Source: Sphingomonas sp. Leaf242
GTDB lineage: Bacteria; Pseudomonadota; Alphaproteobacteria; Sphingomonadales; Sphingomonadaceae
Direction of reading: 5' to 3'
NCBI RefSeq assembly: GCF_001422045.1
Contig: NZ_LMLW01000009.1
Location: 460,399 to 524,398, forward strand
DNA length: 64,000 nucleotides
The translations under genes and the position numbers were made by a program. Positions 42,308 to 51,406 of this stretch are shown in pieces. The notes beneath the pieces are model-generated. The model saw only the letters and a list, made by a program, of their open reading frames with translations. It had not been told where the DNA came from and did not search any database. Positions within the stretch are counted from its first letter, which is position 1, and the number at the start of each line of letters is the position of its first letter.

Positions 42308-43037
42308 CGTCCACCAGCGATCGGGTCGACAAAAGCCGTTCGACATCGTCGATGCCGGAGCGGGTCAGCTGGAGTGCTTCGCGCATGCTATCGGGCGGAT
42401 CGACCAGCGATTTGGCCTCCAGCACACGAATCCAGCGATCCAAGGTCGCGCGATTTAGACCGAGCTGGCTGGCGACCGAGTCGACCGTTGCGATCCGACT
42501 CTCGGCCTCCGCCACATAGACGCTCAACAGCAGCGCCCAGGCATGATCGGCGAACAGATCGCCGCCCAGCGTCTTATCGCGTGCTTGCATAACCGCGAGC
42601 AGATCCTTTGCGCGGCGCCAAAGACTATGTGGTAGGCGATCGTCGTGACGCGGACCTGCAATCATCGAGCCGAGTGGGGCTGCGGCCGACATCGTGCCAA
42701 CGAGATGGCCGCTCTCGCCGCTGCCGATACGCAAAACCTGGACAGTGAGCGTGATGATACTGCCATCGCCGCCAAGATATCGCTTGCGGATCGATTGCGA
42801 CTGACCATTTGGACGAAGAGCTTGGACCTGCGATACGTTGCGAGCGATATCCTCAGGGTGCGTGATTGACGTATACGACATGCCGATCAGCTCTGTGCGC
42901 GTACGTTTCAGCACACGAGCCACCGGTTCATCGATGGCTTGTATGATACCGTCCATATTCGAGATTGAATGGCCTATAATCACTATCGGTCCCGGATTTC
43001 GATAAGTACCTCTACGCATTTGATTAAAAAGTATCAA
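42300..43037 (-). CDS. PAS-domain regulator with winged helix (MarR-like)
   Basis: The 245-residue protein has a PAS domain at about residues 28-120 (MDGIIQAIDEPVARVLKRTR, then SYTSITHPEDI) and a C-terminal DNA-binding part (VDSVASQLGLNRATLDRWIR then VLEAKSLVD). This suggests a cytoplasmic sensor-regulator binding a small ligand or cofactor. No heme or flavin ligand pattern is certain. The extreme N-terminus may start later than ATG 43037. Targets are unknown; the convergent universal stress gene is the only close neighbour. Confidence 0.65.
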   Translation of the reverse strand: MILFNQMRRGTYRNPGPIVIIGHSISNMDGIIQAIDEPVARVLKRTRTELIGMSYTSITHPEDIARNVSQVQALRPNGQSQSIRKRYLGGDGSIITLTVQVLRIGSGESGHLVGTMSAAAPLGSMIAGPRHDDRLPHSLWRRAKDLLAVMQARDKTLGGDLFADHAWALLLSVYVAEAESRIATVDSVASQLGLNRATLDRWIRVLEAKSLVDPPDSMREALQLTRSGIDDVERLLSTRSLVDVS

Positions 43038-43167
43038 ATCTGAATCATGTTCGTGCGATTTATCGATTTCGCCGAAAGTGATCTTCAGCTGAATTCCAGT
43101 TTCAGTTGGTTCGTCTCGGCGATATTAAACACTTGAGGCGTGCCTGCGATCCGGGCACGATCATTCC

Positions 43168-44484
43168 ATGTCGACCCTTATCGTTCCACTGCTTCTCGCA
43201 GCCGCCGCCCCGCTCGCGCCCCCACCCGCGACTCAATCCGCTACCTCGGCGAAGCCGTCTGCGACCCGATTGAAGGCGGACGTCGCAACGATGGTCGATT
43301 TCGGCACACGCCACACGGCGTCGACCACGACCGACCCCAAGCGCGGTATCGGCGCCGCCCGGACCTGGGCAGCGCGCCGCTTTACGGAGATCGGTGCATC
43401 GTGCGGTGGGTGCATCGCGGTCGACCGGATTTCCCGACGTTTCACCGGCCCGCGCGCACCGACCGGCGTGGTGGTAGAAGACGTCCTGGGGATCCAGAAG
43501 GGCCGCGATCCGAACCGGGTGGTGATCGTCGGCGCACATATCGACAGCCGCGTGACCGATGTCATGAACGCGACCTCCGACGCGCCGGGCGCCAACGACA
43601 ATGCCTCGGGCGTGGCGCTGGTCTTCGAGGCTGCTCGTCTGCTGTCGCAAAGTCAGTTCGACGCGACGATCGTCTACGCGGTGTTCTCCGGCGAGGAACA
43701 GGGCTTGTGGGGCGCCGAACTGCTCGCCGATACGGCGAAGGCGCGCGGCTGGCAGGTGTCGGCGATGCTCAACAACGACATCGTCGGCAACACGGTCGGG
43801 CAGGGCGGCGTCCGGGTCGCGGACAAGGTGCGCGTGTTTTCGGAAGGCATTCGCGCATCGGAAGACATGGTCGCGCAACAGGGACGGCGTGCGGAGGGCG
43901 GCGAGGACGATGGCCCAAGTCGCGCGCTGGCCAAGGCGATCGATGGGATCGCCGGCGGCATTCCGGGCGGGCTCGACGTGATGATCGATCGGCGGCCGGA
44001 TCGATTCGGTCGCGGTGGCGATCACGAACCGTTTCTCAAGCTCGGCTATCCCGCGGTACGGTTCTCGGTCGCGGCCGAGAACTGGGATCGCCAGCATCAG
44101 GATCTGCGCACCGAAAAAGGTGTCGTCTACGGCGACACGATCGAGGGCATGGACTTTCCGTATCTGGCCAAGGTGACGGCGATCAACGTGGCGACGATCG
44201 CGCAGATTGCCGCCGCGCCGGCGGCGCCCGAAGACGTATCGATCGCGGGTGCCTTGTCGCGCGATACGACGGTCGAATGGACTGCCGTGCCGGGCGCCGC
44301 ACGCTACCGCGTCCGGTGGCGCCGCAACGACGCGCAGGGCTGGACGGACGTCCGCGACGTGACGGGTACGCAGGCGGTGCTGGTCCAGGTGCCGGTCGAC
44401 GACACGTTCGTCGGCGTGTCGGCGCTGTCAGCGGATGGCGCCGAGAGTCTGGTCAGTTTCGGTGGGCGTGAGCGCCGCCGATAG
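43168..44484 (+). CDS. Secreted M28-family zinc metallopeptidase
   Basis: The 438-residue protein has a signal peptide (LIVPLLLAAAAPLAPPPA). Zinc and catalytic residues of M28 aminopeptidases are visible: GAHIDS (His-x-Asp), NDNASG (Asp), FSGEEQGLWG (catalytic Glu and ligand Glu), NNDIVG and GGDHEPF (His). Its last 90 residues (RDTTVEWTAVPGAARYRVRW) resemble a fibronectin type III-like domain. Likely a periplasmic or secreted exopeptidase; specificity unknown. Confidence 0.85.
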   Translation: MSTLIVPLLLAAAAPLAPPPATQSATSAKPSATRLKADVATMVDFGTRHTASTTTDPKRGIGAARTWAARRFTEIGASCGGCIAVDRISRRFTGPRAPTGVVVEDVLGIQKGRDPNRVVIVGAHIDSRVTDVMNATSDAPGANDNASGVALVFEAARLLSQSQFDATIVYAVFSGEEQGLWGAELLADTAKARGWQVSAMLNNDIVGNTVGQGGVRVADKVRVFSEGIRASEDMVAQQGRRAEGGEDDGPSRALAKAIDGIAGGIPGGLDVMIDRRPDRFGRGGDHEPFLKLGYPAVRFSVAAENWDRQHQDLRTEKGVVYGDTIEGMDFPYLAKVTAINVATIAQIAAAPAAPEDVSIAGALSRDTTVEWTAVPGAARYRVRWRRNDAQGWTDVRDVTGTQAVLVQVPVDDTFVGVSALSADGAESLVSFGGRERRR

Positions 44485-44541
44485 TCGCGGCAGGAAATTA
44501 CTGTCGGCGTTGGGGGGCGGCGGTCGGTGGCGGCTGCCGGA

Positions 44542-46899
44542 TCAGGCGGCCGCCGACTTTTGCCAACCGCGGTTGGCCAACGCGCGGGCTTCCTCGACCG
44601 GAAGCGGGCGACCGAAATAATAGCCCTGAACCTTGGTGCAGCCGAATTGCCGGACCATCCGGTGTTCGGCCTCGGTCTCGACGCCCTCGGCAGTGGTCGC
44701 CATGCCGAGGCTCTCGGCCAGCGCGACGACCGCACGAATGATCGCGATCGCCTCGCGCATCCCCTTGGCCGCGTCCTGGACGAAACTGCGATCGATCTTG
44801 ATCGATGAGAACCGCGTCCGGCTAAGATAGCCGAGCGACGAATAGCCGGTCCCGAAATCGTCGAGGCTAAGCCGCACGCCGAGATCGAGGACGCGTTCGA
44901 GGACCTTGGCGACGCCCAGCCCCTCATGCATGAACACGCTCTCGGTCACTTCGAGCTCGAGCCGTTCGGCGGACAGGCCGGAGCTGGCCAGCGCGCCGGT
45001 GACGGTCGTCACGAATCCGGGGTTCTGCAGCTGGTCGGGCGATACGTTGACCGCGATCCGGATCACCGATGGCCAGCGCGCAGCCTCCTCGCACGCGGTG
45101 CGCAGGACCCAGGCGCCGATATTGGCGATCAGCCGAGTTTCCTCGGCGAGCGGGATGAACTTGTCGGGCGACACGATGCCGAATTCCGGGCTATTCCAGC
45201 GCAGCAACGCCTCGAAACCCAGCAGGACGCCGGTTTCGGCGTCGACGACGGGCTGGTAGACGAGATGCATCTCGCCATTCTCGACCGCGGTGCGCAGCGC
45301 GATTTCGAGGACGCGACGCTCTTCGGCCTGAACGTGAAGCGCGGGTTCGTAGCTGCGGTAGACGCCGCGACCGGCATCCTTGGCGCGGTACAAGGCAAGA
45401 TCGGCCGAACGGATGAGCATTTCCGCGGTCCGGCCATCGCGCGGACCGACCGCGAGACCGATGCTCGCGCCTATGTAGAGCGTGTGCGCATCCATTTCGT
45501 AGGGGAGCGACAGCGAGTCGATGATCCGCTGGGCGAGCGATTCGAGCGCGACCTGATCGCTGGCGTCGCGGACGATGACCGCGAACTCGTCGCCGCCGAG
45601 CCGACCGCACAGTTCGTTGTCGGTCATCAACTGGCTCAGCCGTTCGGAGACGCGGCTCAGCAGGCGATCGCCGAACGGATGGCCAAGCGTGTCGTTGACC
45701 GCCTTGAACCGGTCGAGGTCGAGCATCATGAACGCGTACCGGCCGCCCCATTGGCCGGCGTCGCCGATCGTCCGGACCAGTGTTTCGTTGACCATCAGCC
45801 GGTTGGGCAGCCCGGTGAGCGTGTCGAAGCGCGCCATCCGGTTGATCTTGTCGACCGATTTGCGCTGTTCGGTGATGTCGGAGCCGACCCCGCGGAACCC
45901 GCTGAACACGCCGCGATCGTCGAACCGCGGCGAGGCCGCGATCTCCCACCAGCGATCTTCGCCCTTGATCTGCACGGGCAGGCGCAGATCGCGAAAGCTC
46001 TCGCGTTTCTTCATCTTGTCGGCGAGCGTGCGCAATCCGGTGGCGAAATCACCGGTCTCCCAGGTCGGCCCGGCGAGCAGCTGGAGCAACGGCATGCCGT
46101 CGATGCTGGCCGGATCGAGGCCGGCGGCGAACGCGAAACGCGGCGAGGCGCGGACGATGCGGCGCGTGGCATCGGTCTCCCACAGCCAGTCGGCGCCGGT
46201 CTCCTCGAACTCGCGCAGCAGCAGGCTGACGGTCTCGTCGCGCTCGTCGAGCGCCATCTCGCTGGCGTGGAGCAGCATCAGCGTCCGCGCGCGGCTGACG
46301 CAGACCAGCATCAGCAGCAGGGTGAAGACGAACACACCGACCGAGGCCGCGATCGTGCCTGCCATAGCTAGCTGGAGCGTGACAGCACTGCCAAGATACC
46401 CGAGGAAGACCAAGGTTCCGAGCGTCAGCGGCGCCATCGCGAACGCCGCGCCGGTCATCAGTGCGCACAGGGTCAGCCCGAGACCCGCGGTCGTCCCGGA
46501 CGGCGCATGGGTACAGAACAGCACGGGTACGGTCGACCAGGCTAGCGCCAGCAGCAAGCCTTCCCAGCCGGTGTTGCGGACATCGCGCAGCGCGATCTGG
46601 CCATCGCCGAGTTGGGGTGCCCTGAGGCGCCGGGCTGCGATGCCGCCGACGACGAGCAGCAGCACGCCGAGCCAGCTGGCGATCTGCCATTGCGGCGACG
46701 TGTCGTCGACCAGCAGCGCCGTGGCGGTTGCGGCGATACCGTTCGCCGCGAGCATCACCAGCGCCATCCTGCGCCCGCCGTGCAGTTGCGCAGTCCGGAT
46801 TCGGCTCCATTCGACCGGATCGGAGCCGTCGCGCAGACCTAACAACAAGGGAAGCGTGACTGCGATCCCGCGCAACGGTGAAGGGGTTTTGATGCTCAC
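44542..46899 (-). CDS. Membrane GGDEF-EAL protein with PAS domain (cyclic-di-GMP turnover)
   Basis: A 785-residue protein. Residues 45-205 hold about six to seven hydrophobic helices; a PAS domain follows at 225-345 (WLWETDATRRIVRASPRFAF). The GGDEF domain (345-510) has an intact GRLGGDEFAVI near 435 but no R-x-x-D inhibitory site before it. The EAL domain (520-775) has LLGFEALLRW, AVNVSPDQL, LEVTES, DDFGTGYSSLGYL, SIKIDRSFV and AEGVETE, so it should be catalytically able to cleave c-di-GMP. Both activities may be present. It stands alone with its own promoter region. Confidence 0.92.
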   Translation of the reverse strand: MSIKTPSPLRGIAVTLPLLLGLRDGSDPVEWSRIRTAQLHGGRRMALVMLAANGIAATATALLVDDTSPQWQIASWLGVLLLVVGGIAARRLRAPQLGDGQIALRDVRNTGWEGLLLALAWSTVPVLFCTHAPSGTTAGLGLTLCALMTGAAFAMAPLTLGTLVFLGYLGSAVTLQLAMAGTIAASVGVFVFTLLLMLVCVSRARTLMLLHASEMALDERDETVSLLLREFEETGADWLWETDATRRIVRASPRFAFAAGLDPASIDGMPLLQLLAGPTWETGDFATGLRTLADKMKKRESFRDLRLPVQIKGEDRWWEIAASPRFDDRGVFSGFRGVGSDITEQRKSVDKINRMARFDTLTGLPNRLMVNETLVRTIGDAGQWGGRYAFMMLDLDRFKAVNDTLGHPFGDRLLSRVSERLSQLMTDNELCGRLGGDEFAVIVRDASDQVALESLAQRIIDSLSLPYEMDAHTLYIGASIGLAVGPRDGRTAEMLIRSADLALYRAKDAGRGVYRSYEPALHVQAEERRVLEIALRTAVENGEMHLVYQPVVDAETGVLLGFEALLRWNSPEFGIVSPDKFIPLAEETRLIANIGAWVLRTACEEAARWPSVIRIAVNVSPDQLQNPGFVTTVTGALASSGLSAERLELEVTESVFMHEGLGVAKVLERVLDLGVRLSLDDFGTGYSSLGYLSRTRFSSIKIDRSFVQDAAKGMREAIAIIRAVVALAESLGMATTAEGVETEAEHRMVRQFGCTKVQGYYFGRPLPVEEARALANRGWQKSAAA

Positions 46900-47036
46900 G
46901 GAGCGAACCCTAATAAGCTTTAGTTAGCAGACTGTTGGCGTACCGTCGCCGATATCACGATTCATCGCGGATCTCTGTCCTACCGGCGCGTTCTGCCCAA
47001 CTAAGAACCGCAGAGCATCGCAATCGAGGCGCTATC

Positions 47037-48824
47037 TCAGGCTGCGATATCGTATGGTTTGATATCGCCGCTGAGATACAGGTTGCGAGCCTTAGCCCGG
47101 CTGAGCTTGCCCGACGAGGTGCGTGGTAGCGTCCGCGGCGGAATCAGTTCGATCAGGCAGTTCATGCCCGTCACCGACCGCACGCGCTCGCGGATCTCGT
47201 CGCGCAGGCGCAGGCGTTCGGCTTCGTCCGAGCTGCGGCATTGGACCAGTACGGCGGGGGTCTCCTCGCCGCCAGGCGTCGTGATCGCGAACGCGGCGAT
47301 GTCGCCGGCCTTGAAGCCGGGGAGCTGTTCCACCGCCCATTCGATGTCCTGCGGCCAGTGGTTCTTGCCGTTGACGATGATCATGTCCTTGGCGCGGCCG
47401 ACGATGTAGATATAGCCGTCCGACATATAACCCATGTCGCCGGTATCGAGCCAACCGCCGGACATGCACGCCTCGGTCGCCGCGTCGTCGCGGAAGTAGC
47501 CGACCATCACCGACTTGCCGCTGCACCAGACCTTGCCGATCGCGCGCTCGGGGAGCGGCGTGCCGTCCTCTTCACGGATTTCGATGCGCATGTCGCGGAC
47601 CGGCTTGCCGCAGTTGACGATCGCGCGATACCGCTGGGGACGGTCACCGCCGCGGCTACCCCCCGAGAGCTGGGTTTCCTCGACCAGTTCGACGCGGATG
47701 CCTTCGCCCGGCGGCATCAGCGAGACCGCGAGCGTCGCCTCGGCAAGGCCGTAGCTCGGCAGGAACGCACTCGCCTTGAAGCCGGCATCGGCGAACGCGT
47801 CCACGAACGATTGCATCACGTCGGGGCGAATCATGTCGGCGCCGTTGCCGGCGACGCGCCAGCGCGACAGGTCGAAGCGGTCGCTCGCCTTGGTCTGCGA
47901 CGACATGCGGCGCGAGCAGATGTCATAGCCGAAGGTCGGCGAATAGCTGAGCGTCGTACCCTCGTTGCGGCTGATGAGATCGAGCCACGCGAGCGGACGG
48001 CGCGCGAAATCCTCGGTCTTGAGGTAATCTGTGGAGACCTGGTTGGCGATCGGCGACAGGAAGCAGCCCACCAGACCCATGTCGTGATACCAGGGCAACC
48101 AGGAGACACAGCGATCGGTGTCGCAGACTTCCATGCCGTGGCTATGCGCGGCCAGGTTGTTGAGCAGCGCCGCATGGGTAATGATGACGCCGTGCGGGAA
48201 GCGCGTCGAGCCGCTCGAATATTGCAGATATGCGATGTCGTCCGGCTTGGCCTCGGGCAGCGTTGCCGCGGGCGCCTCGCGCGTCGCGAACTCGGACCAG
48301 TCGATCCCGACGGTGCCAGACAGGCGCGCGGCCTCGCCCGCCATTTGCGCGAGTTCGGGCGGGAAGATCAGCATTTTCGGGTCGCAGCTCTCGAGCTGGA
48401 CGCGAAGCTGTTCGATGTACGAATCGCGGCCGCCGAACGAGGTCGGCAGCGGCAGCGGCACGGGCCAGGCGCCGGCATAGACGACGCCGAAGAACAGCGC
48501 AGCGAACTCGGGACCGGTCTCCGCGACCAGCGCAATGCGATCGGCGGGGGCAACACCGGCGGCGATCAGGCGATCGGCCATCGCGCGCGCGTCGGTACGG
48601 AGCTGGCTGTAGGGATAGGGCTGAGCCAAAGTGCCACGCGCGTCGTGAAAATTAAGACCACGGTTACCGCTCGCGGCGTAGTCGAGGGCTTCGCCCAGCG
48701 TGCCGAAATCGGCGAAGCGGCGCGGCAGGGCGTCTGCGGTCGGCGTGGCGACAGGGGCCGCTACGGTCTGGCCGTGCTTGCCGTCGGTGGTGGCCGTGTC
48801 GGTCATTGCCGTTTCGGTCGTCAT
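47037..48824 (-). CDS. Fatty acyl-AMP ligase (FadD32-like)
   Basis: A 595-residue adenylate-forming enzyme. The ATP loop is YLQYSSGSTRFPHGVIITH; later motifs include SYGLAEATLAVSLMPPG, DTGDMGYMSDGYIYIVGRAK, DMIIVNGKNHWPQDIEWAVE, and the terminal Lys region TSSGKLSR. The long, FAAL-type layout and the GKNHWPQDIE element distinguish it from acyl-CoA ligases: such enzymes activate a fatty acid as acyl-AMP and usually pass it to an acyl carrier or polyketide enzyme. No carrier protein or polyketide gene is adjacent, which is unusual. recX is divergent. Confidence 0.83.
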   Translation of the reverse strand: MTTETAMTDTATTDGKHGQTVAAPVATPTADALPRRFADFGTLGEALDYAASGNRGLNFHDARGTLAQPYPYSQLRTDARAMADRLIAAGVAPADRIALVAETGPEFAALFFGVVYAGAWPVPLPLPTSFGGRDSYIEQLRVQLESCDPKMLIFPPELAQMAGEAARLSGTVGIDWSEFATREAPAATLPEAKPDDIAYLQYSSGSTRFPHGVIITHAALLNNLAAHSHGMEVCDTDRCVSWLPWYHDMGLVGCFLSPIANQVSTDYLKTEDFARRPLAWLDLISRNEGTTLSYSPTFGYDICSRRMSSQTKASDRFDLSRWRVAGNGADMIRPDVMQSFVDAFADAGFKASAFLPSYGLAEATLAVSLMPPGEGIRVELVEETQLSGGSRGGDRPQRYRAIVNCGKPVRDMRIEIREEDGTPLPERAIGKVWCSGKSVMVGYFRDDAATEACMSGGWLDTGDMGYMSDGYIYIVGRAKDMIIVNGKNHWPQDIEWAVEQLPGFKAGDIAAFAITTPGGEETPAVLVQCRSSDEAERLRLRDEIRERVRSVTGMNCLIELIPPRTLPRTSSGKLSRAKARNLYLSGDIKPYDIAA

Positions 48825-48898
48825 CGCAGTTCCTGCCTTGCTCCGTCGCGGCGATCGAACACACCACGCCTATCTCTAGTCTAGCCGTTCAACTTCGG

Positions 48899-49600
48899 GT
48901 GTCAGTGTGGCACAATGATGGCGTGGACGACGATGACGATGCCCTCGACCCCCAACGGGACGCTAGCGACTCCGACAGTAGTCGCTCGACGGATGGTCGT
49001 GGCACGGCGAAACGCGGCGGGTGGGGCAAAGGCCAGGACAAGAGCCGATCGCGCGAACGGCCCGCGCCCAAACCACTCGATGCCGCCGCGCTCGAACGTT
49101 TGGCGCTCCGCTACGTCGAACGGTTCGCGACGACGCGGGGGCGGCTGACCGATTACCTCAACCGCAAGATCCGCGAACGTGGTTGGGCCGACGAGGCTGC
49201 CGGCGCCGACGCCGACCCTGCCGAGTTGGCGCAACGTATGGCCGAGCTCGGCTATGTCGACGACCGGGCCTTTGCCGAGCAGCGCGCGGCGGCGATGCAG
49301 CGGCGGGGCCTGGGGGCGCGACGTGTCGCGGGCGCATTTCGCGAAGCGGGCATCGACGAAAGCGACGCGGACTCGGTCGCGCCGGCGATTGCCGACCGCG
49401 CGGTCGAATCGGCGCTGGCGTTCGCACGTCGCAAGCGGATCGGCCCATACGGCAGCGGGGACAGCGATGGGCACGGGGACCGAAAACTGCACGAGAAGCA
49501 ACTTGCGGCAATGCTTCGCGCCGGTCACCGTTTCGATCTGGCACGGCGGATCGTCGCCGCCCCGCCGTCGGCTGTTGTAGAAGCATCCGATTTCGAGTGA
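48899..49600 (+). CDS. recX: Regulatory protein RecX (RecA modulator)
   Basis: About 233 residues depending on the start. Three-helix RecX repeats are seen: ALRYVERFATTRGRLTDYLN, then LAQRMAELGYVDDRAFAEQR and GLGARRVAGAFREAGIDE. RecX binds RecA filaments and limits recombination. Candidate starts are GTG at 48899, 48905 and 48923; none has a clear ribosome site. A longer ATG frame from 48806 would overlap the divergent ligase gene and is unlikely. The N-terminal 50 residues are Asp/Arg-rich and disordered. Confidence 0.8.
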   Translation: MSVWHNDGVDDDDDALDPQRDASDSDSSRSTDGRGTAKRGGWGKGQDKSRSRERPAPKPLDAAALERLALRYVERFATTRGRLTDYLNRKIRERGWADEAAGADADPAELAQRMAELGYVDDRAFAEQRAAAMQRRGLGARRVAGAFREAGIDESDADSVAPAIADRAVESALAFARRKRIGPYGSGDSDGHGDRKLHEKQLAAMLRAGHRFDLARRIVAAPPSAVVEASDFE

Positions 49601-49661
49601 TGTCCGTCATGGATTCGTTGCGATTGCGACGAAGCGTGCTAGCTAGGCGGCTAGGGGTGTA

Positions 49662-50279
49662 ATGATGCGTATAGTGACGCAAACAGGGGCGGAAATGCCG
49701 GTCGAAACTGCGATCGAAGCCACCATCGACAACGGGGGACTATTGGCCGGACTTGTCGGCGGCGTCGATGTGCGTGCGATCGGCGGCGTCATCAAGTGGT
49801 TCGACGTGACCCGTGGGTTCGGTTTCGCCGTCGCGGACGACGACAGCGTTGGTGATATCCTCGTCCATTTCTCCGTCCTGCAGCCTCATGGCCGCCGCAG
49901 TCTGCCCGAGGGCGCACGAATCGAGACTCTGTCGGTTCAGCGCGGTCGAGGGTTCCAGGCGCGCGAGATCGTCTCGATCGACATGACCAACGCCGTCGCC
50001 GAGGTGGAGCGGACGTCGACATCGTCGCCGGACCGGGTCGATCCGATCGCGATGATCGATGCCGCTGGGCCGTTCGAGCCGGTCGTTGTCAAATGGTTCA
50101 ACCGCCTCAAGGGCTATGGCTTTCTAGTCCGTAGCGCAGACGGCAGCGATATATTCGTCCATATGGAGACGCTACGCCGCGCCGGTATCGAATCGGTCGA
50201 GCCCGACCAGCCGCTCCGCGCGCGGGTCGTCGCAGGACGGAAGGGGCCGCTGGCGGTCGTGGTCGAAGAGGGTTTGTAA
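49662..50279 (+). CDS. Double cold-shock-domain protein
   Basis: A 205-residue protein with two cold-shock domains. The first (about 40-105) has VIKWFDVTRGFGFAV (RNP1) and DILVHFSVL (RNP2). The second (about 138-203) has VVKWFNRLKGYGFLV and DIFVHMETL. CSDs bind single-stranded RNA or DNA and can melt structure. The stop overlaps the start of the DUF192 gene (TAATG), coupling their translation. The two-domain form is larger than the usual 70-residue CspA. Confidence 0.9.
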   Translation: MMRIVTQTGAEMPVETAIEATIDNGGLLAGLVGGVDVRAIGGVIKWFDVTRGFGFAVADDDSVGDILVHFSVLQPHGRRSLPEGARIETLSVQRGRGFQAREIVSIDMTNAVAEVERTSTSSPDRVDPIAMIDAAGPFEPVVVKWFNRLKGYGFLVRSADGSDIFVHMETLRRAGIESVEPDQPLRARVVAGRKGPLAVVVEEGL

Positions 50280-50773
50280 TGAGCGTACTTGCCAAGGCCG
50301 GTCTGGCCGCGGTTCTGATTGGCGGAGCAGGAGCGGGCGGGATCGCGTACATGCATACCGATACCAAGACCGAGAATGCCGCGGTGGTCACACTCACGAT
50401 CAGAAGCGCGAACGGCCCGCATGTGTTCGTCGTCGAGCGCGCGAAGACGGCGGCGGAACAAGAACGCGGCCTGATGTACCGGACCGATCTGAAACCCGAT
50501 GGTGGAATGTTGTTCTGGCCGTATCCGGCCGACGGCGGCGCGCCGGTGAACGCGAACTTCTGGATGAAGAATACGCCGAGTCCGCTCGACATTCTCTACA
50601 TCCGCGCAGACCGGACGATCGCCCGGATCGCGGAAAACACCGTGCCGTTTTCCGAGGCGCCGATCCCGTCGGGCGAACCGGTCGGCGCAGTGCTGGAACT
50701 GATGGGTGGACGGTCTGCGGAATTGGGGATCGCCGAGGGTGATCGCGTAACTTGGGACGAGAGCGAGAAGTAG
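50279..50773 (+). CDS. DUF192 family secreted or membrane-anchored protein
   Basis: A 164-residue protein with an N-terminal hydrophobic segment (AGLAAVLIGGAGAGGIAYM), probably an uncleaved anchor or a signal peptide. The DUF192 core reads FVVERAKTAAEQERGLMYR, then NANFWMKNTPSPLDILYIRAD and VLELMGGRSAELGI. The family has no proven function. It starts within the stop codon of the cold-shock gene, so the two are co-translated. Confidence 0.88.
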   Translation: MSVLAKAGLAAVLIGGAGAGGIAYMHTDTKTENAAVVTLTIRSANGPHVFVVERAKTAAEQERGLMYRTDLKPDGGMLFWPYPADGGAPVNANFWMKNTPSPLDILYIRADRTIARIAENTVPFSEAPIPSGEPVGAVLELMGGRSAELGIAEGDRVTWDESEK

Positions 50774-51013
50774 CGCGGAAGGGTCTGCCGGACCGGCGAG
50801 ACCGGCTTTGATGGGGACGGCGTCCTTTCTACACAGGGTAGCGTGTTTCCCCGCAACAAGGGGAACCAGCATGTCGGTCGAACGCGGGCACACCCTCGCT
50901 GCAAAAGGGTGAGCACCGACACGCCTGTCGAATTACACAGGAAGCGAGGCTTCGCCCGACCTCGGCCATCATCATGGTTGAAGCCCGCCCTCACTCGGGT
51001 TAAGCGCATCGGC

Positions 51014-51406
51014 ATGGGCTTTCTCGCATCGACTTTCACGTGGTGGAACGGCGCCACCCTCGGCACCAAATTCGGCTTGCGCAGCATGGCGAAGAAGGGC
51101 GAGGACGCGCTTGGTAACGTCTATTACGAGGGCGGCAAGGATACCGCCGGCAACCCGCGTCGCTGGGTGATCTATCAGGGCGCGACTGACGCCAGCCGAG
51201 TCCCGCCCGCGTGGTTCAGCTGGTTGCATCATCAGGTCGACGACGTTCCCGAGCGCGCTTTGCCGCCTGTTCGCGCCTGGCAGAAGCCGGCGATTCCCAA
51301 CATGACCGGCACCTCACTCGCCTATCGGCCTTCGGGTGCGCTCGAAAAGGGCGGAACGCGTGCGGCGGCCACGGGTGACTACGAAGCCTGGGTCCCCGAA
51401 GGGTGA
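51014..51406 (+). CDS. NADH:ubiquinone oxidoreductase accessory subunit, NDUFA12 family
   Basis: From ATG 51014 the 130-residue product shows the NDUFA12 (B17.2) pattern: LGTKFGLRSMAKKGEDALGN, VYYEGGKDTAGNPRRWVIY, and PPAWFSWLHHQVDD. This accessory subunit sits on the peripheral arm of complex I in alphaproteobacteria and mitochondria. The longer in-frame start at 50843 adds sequence unlike the family. The DUF2155 gene starts within its stop codon. Confidence 0.9.
   Translation: MGFLASTFTWWNGATLGTKFGLRSMAKKGEDALGNVYYEGGKDTAGNPRRWVIYQGATDASRVPPAWFSWLHHQVDDVPERALPPVRAWQKPAIPNMTGTSLAYRPSGALEKGGTRAAATGDYEAWVPEG

Noticed and set aside
43140..44471. Alternative forward frame overlapping the M28 peptidase gene
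   Set aside because: It is extremely Arg/Gly-rich and lacks motifs, whereas the other frame has all M28 zinc and catalytic residues.
50774..51013. Possible small RNA or N-terminal extension before the NDUFA12 gene
   Set aside because: Two short hairpins are visible, but there is no promoter-terminator pair and the in-frame extension does not resemble the family.
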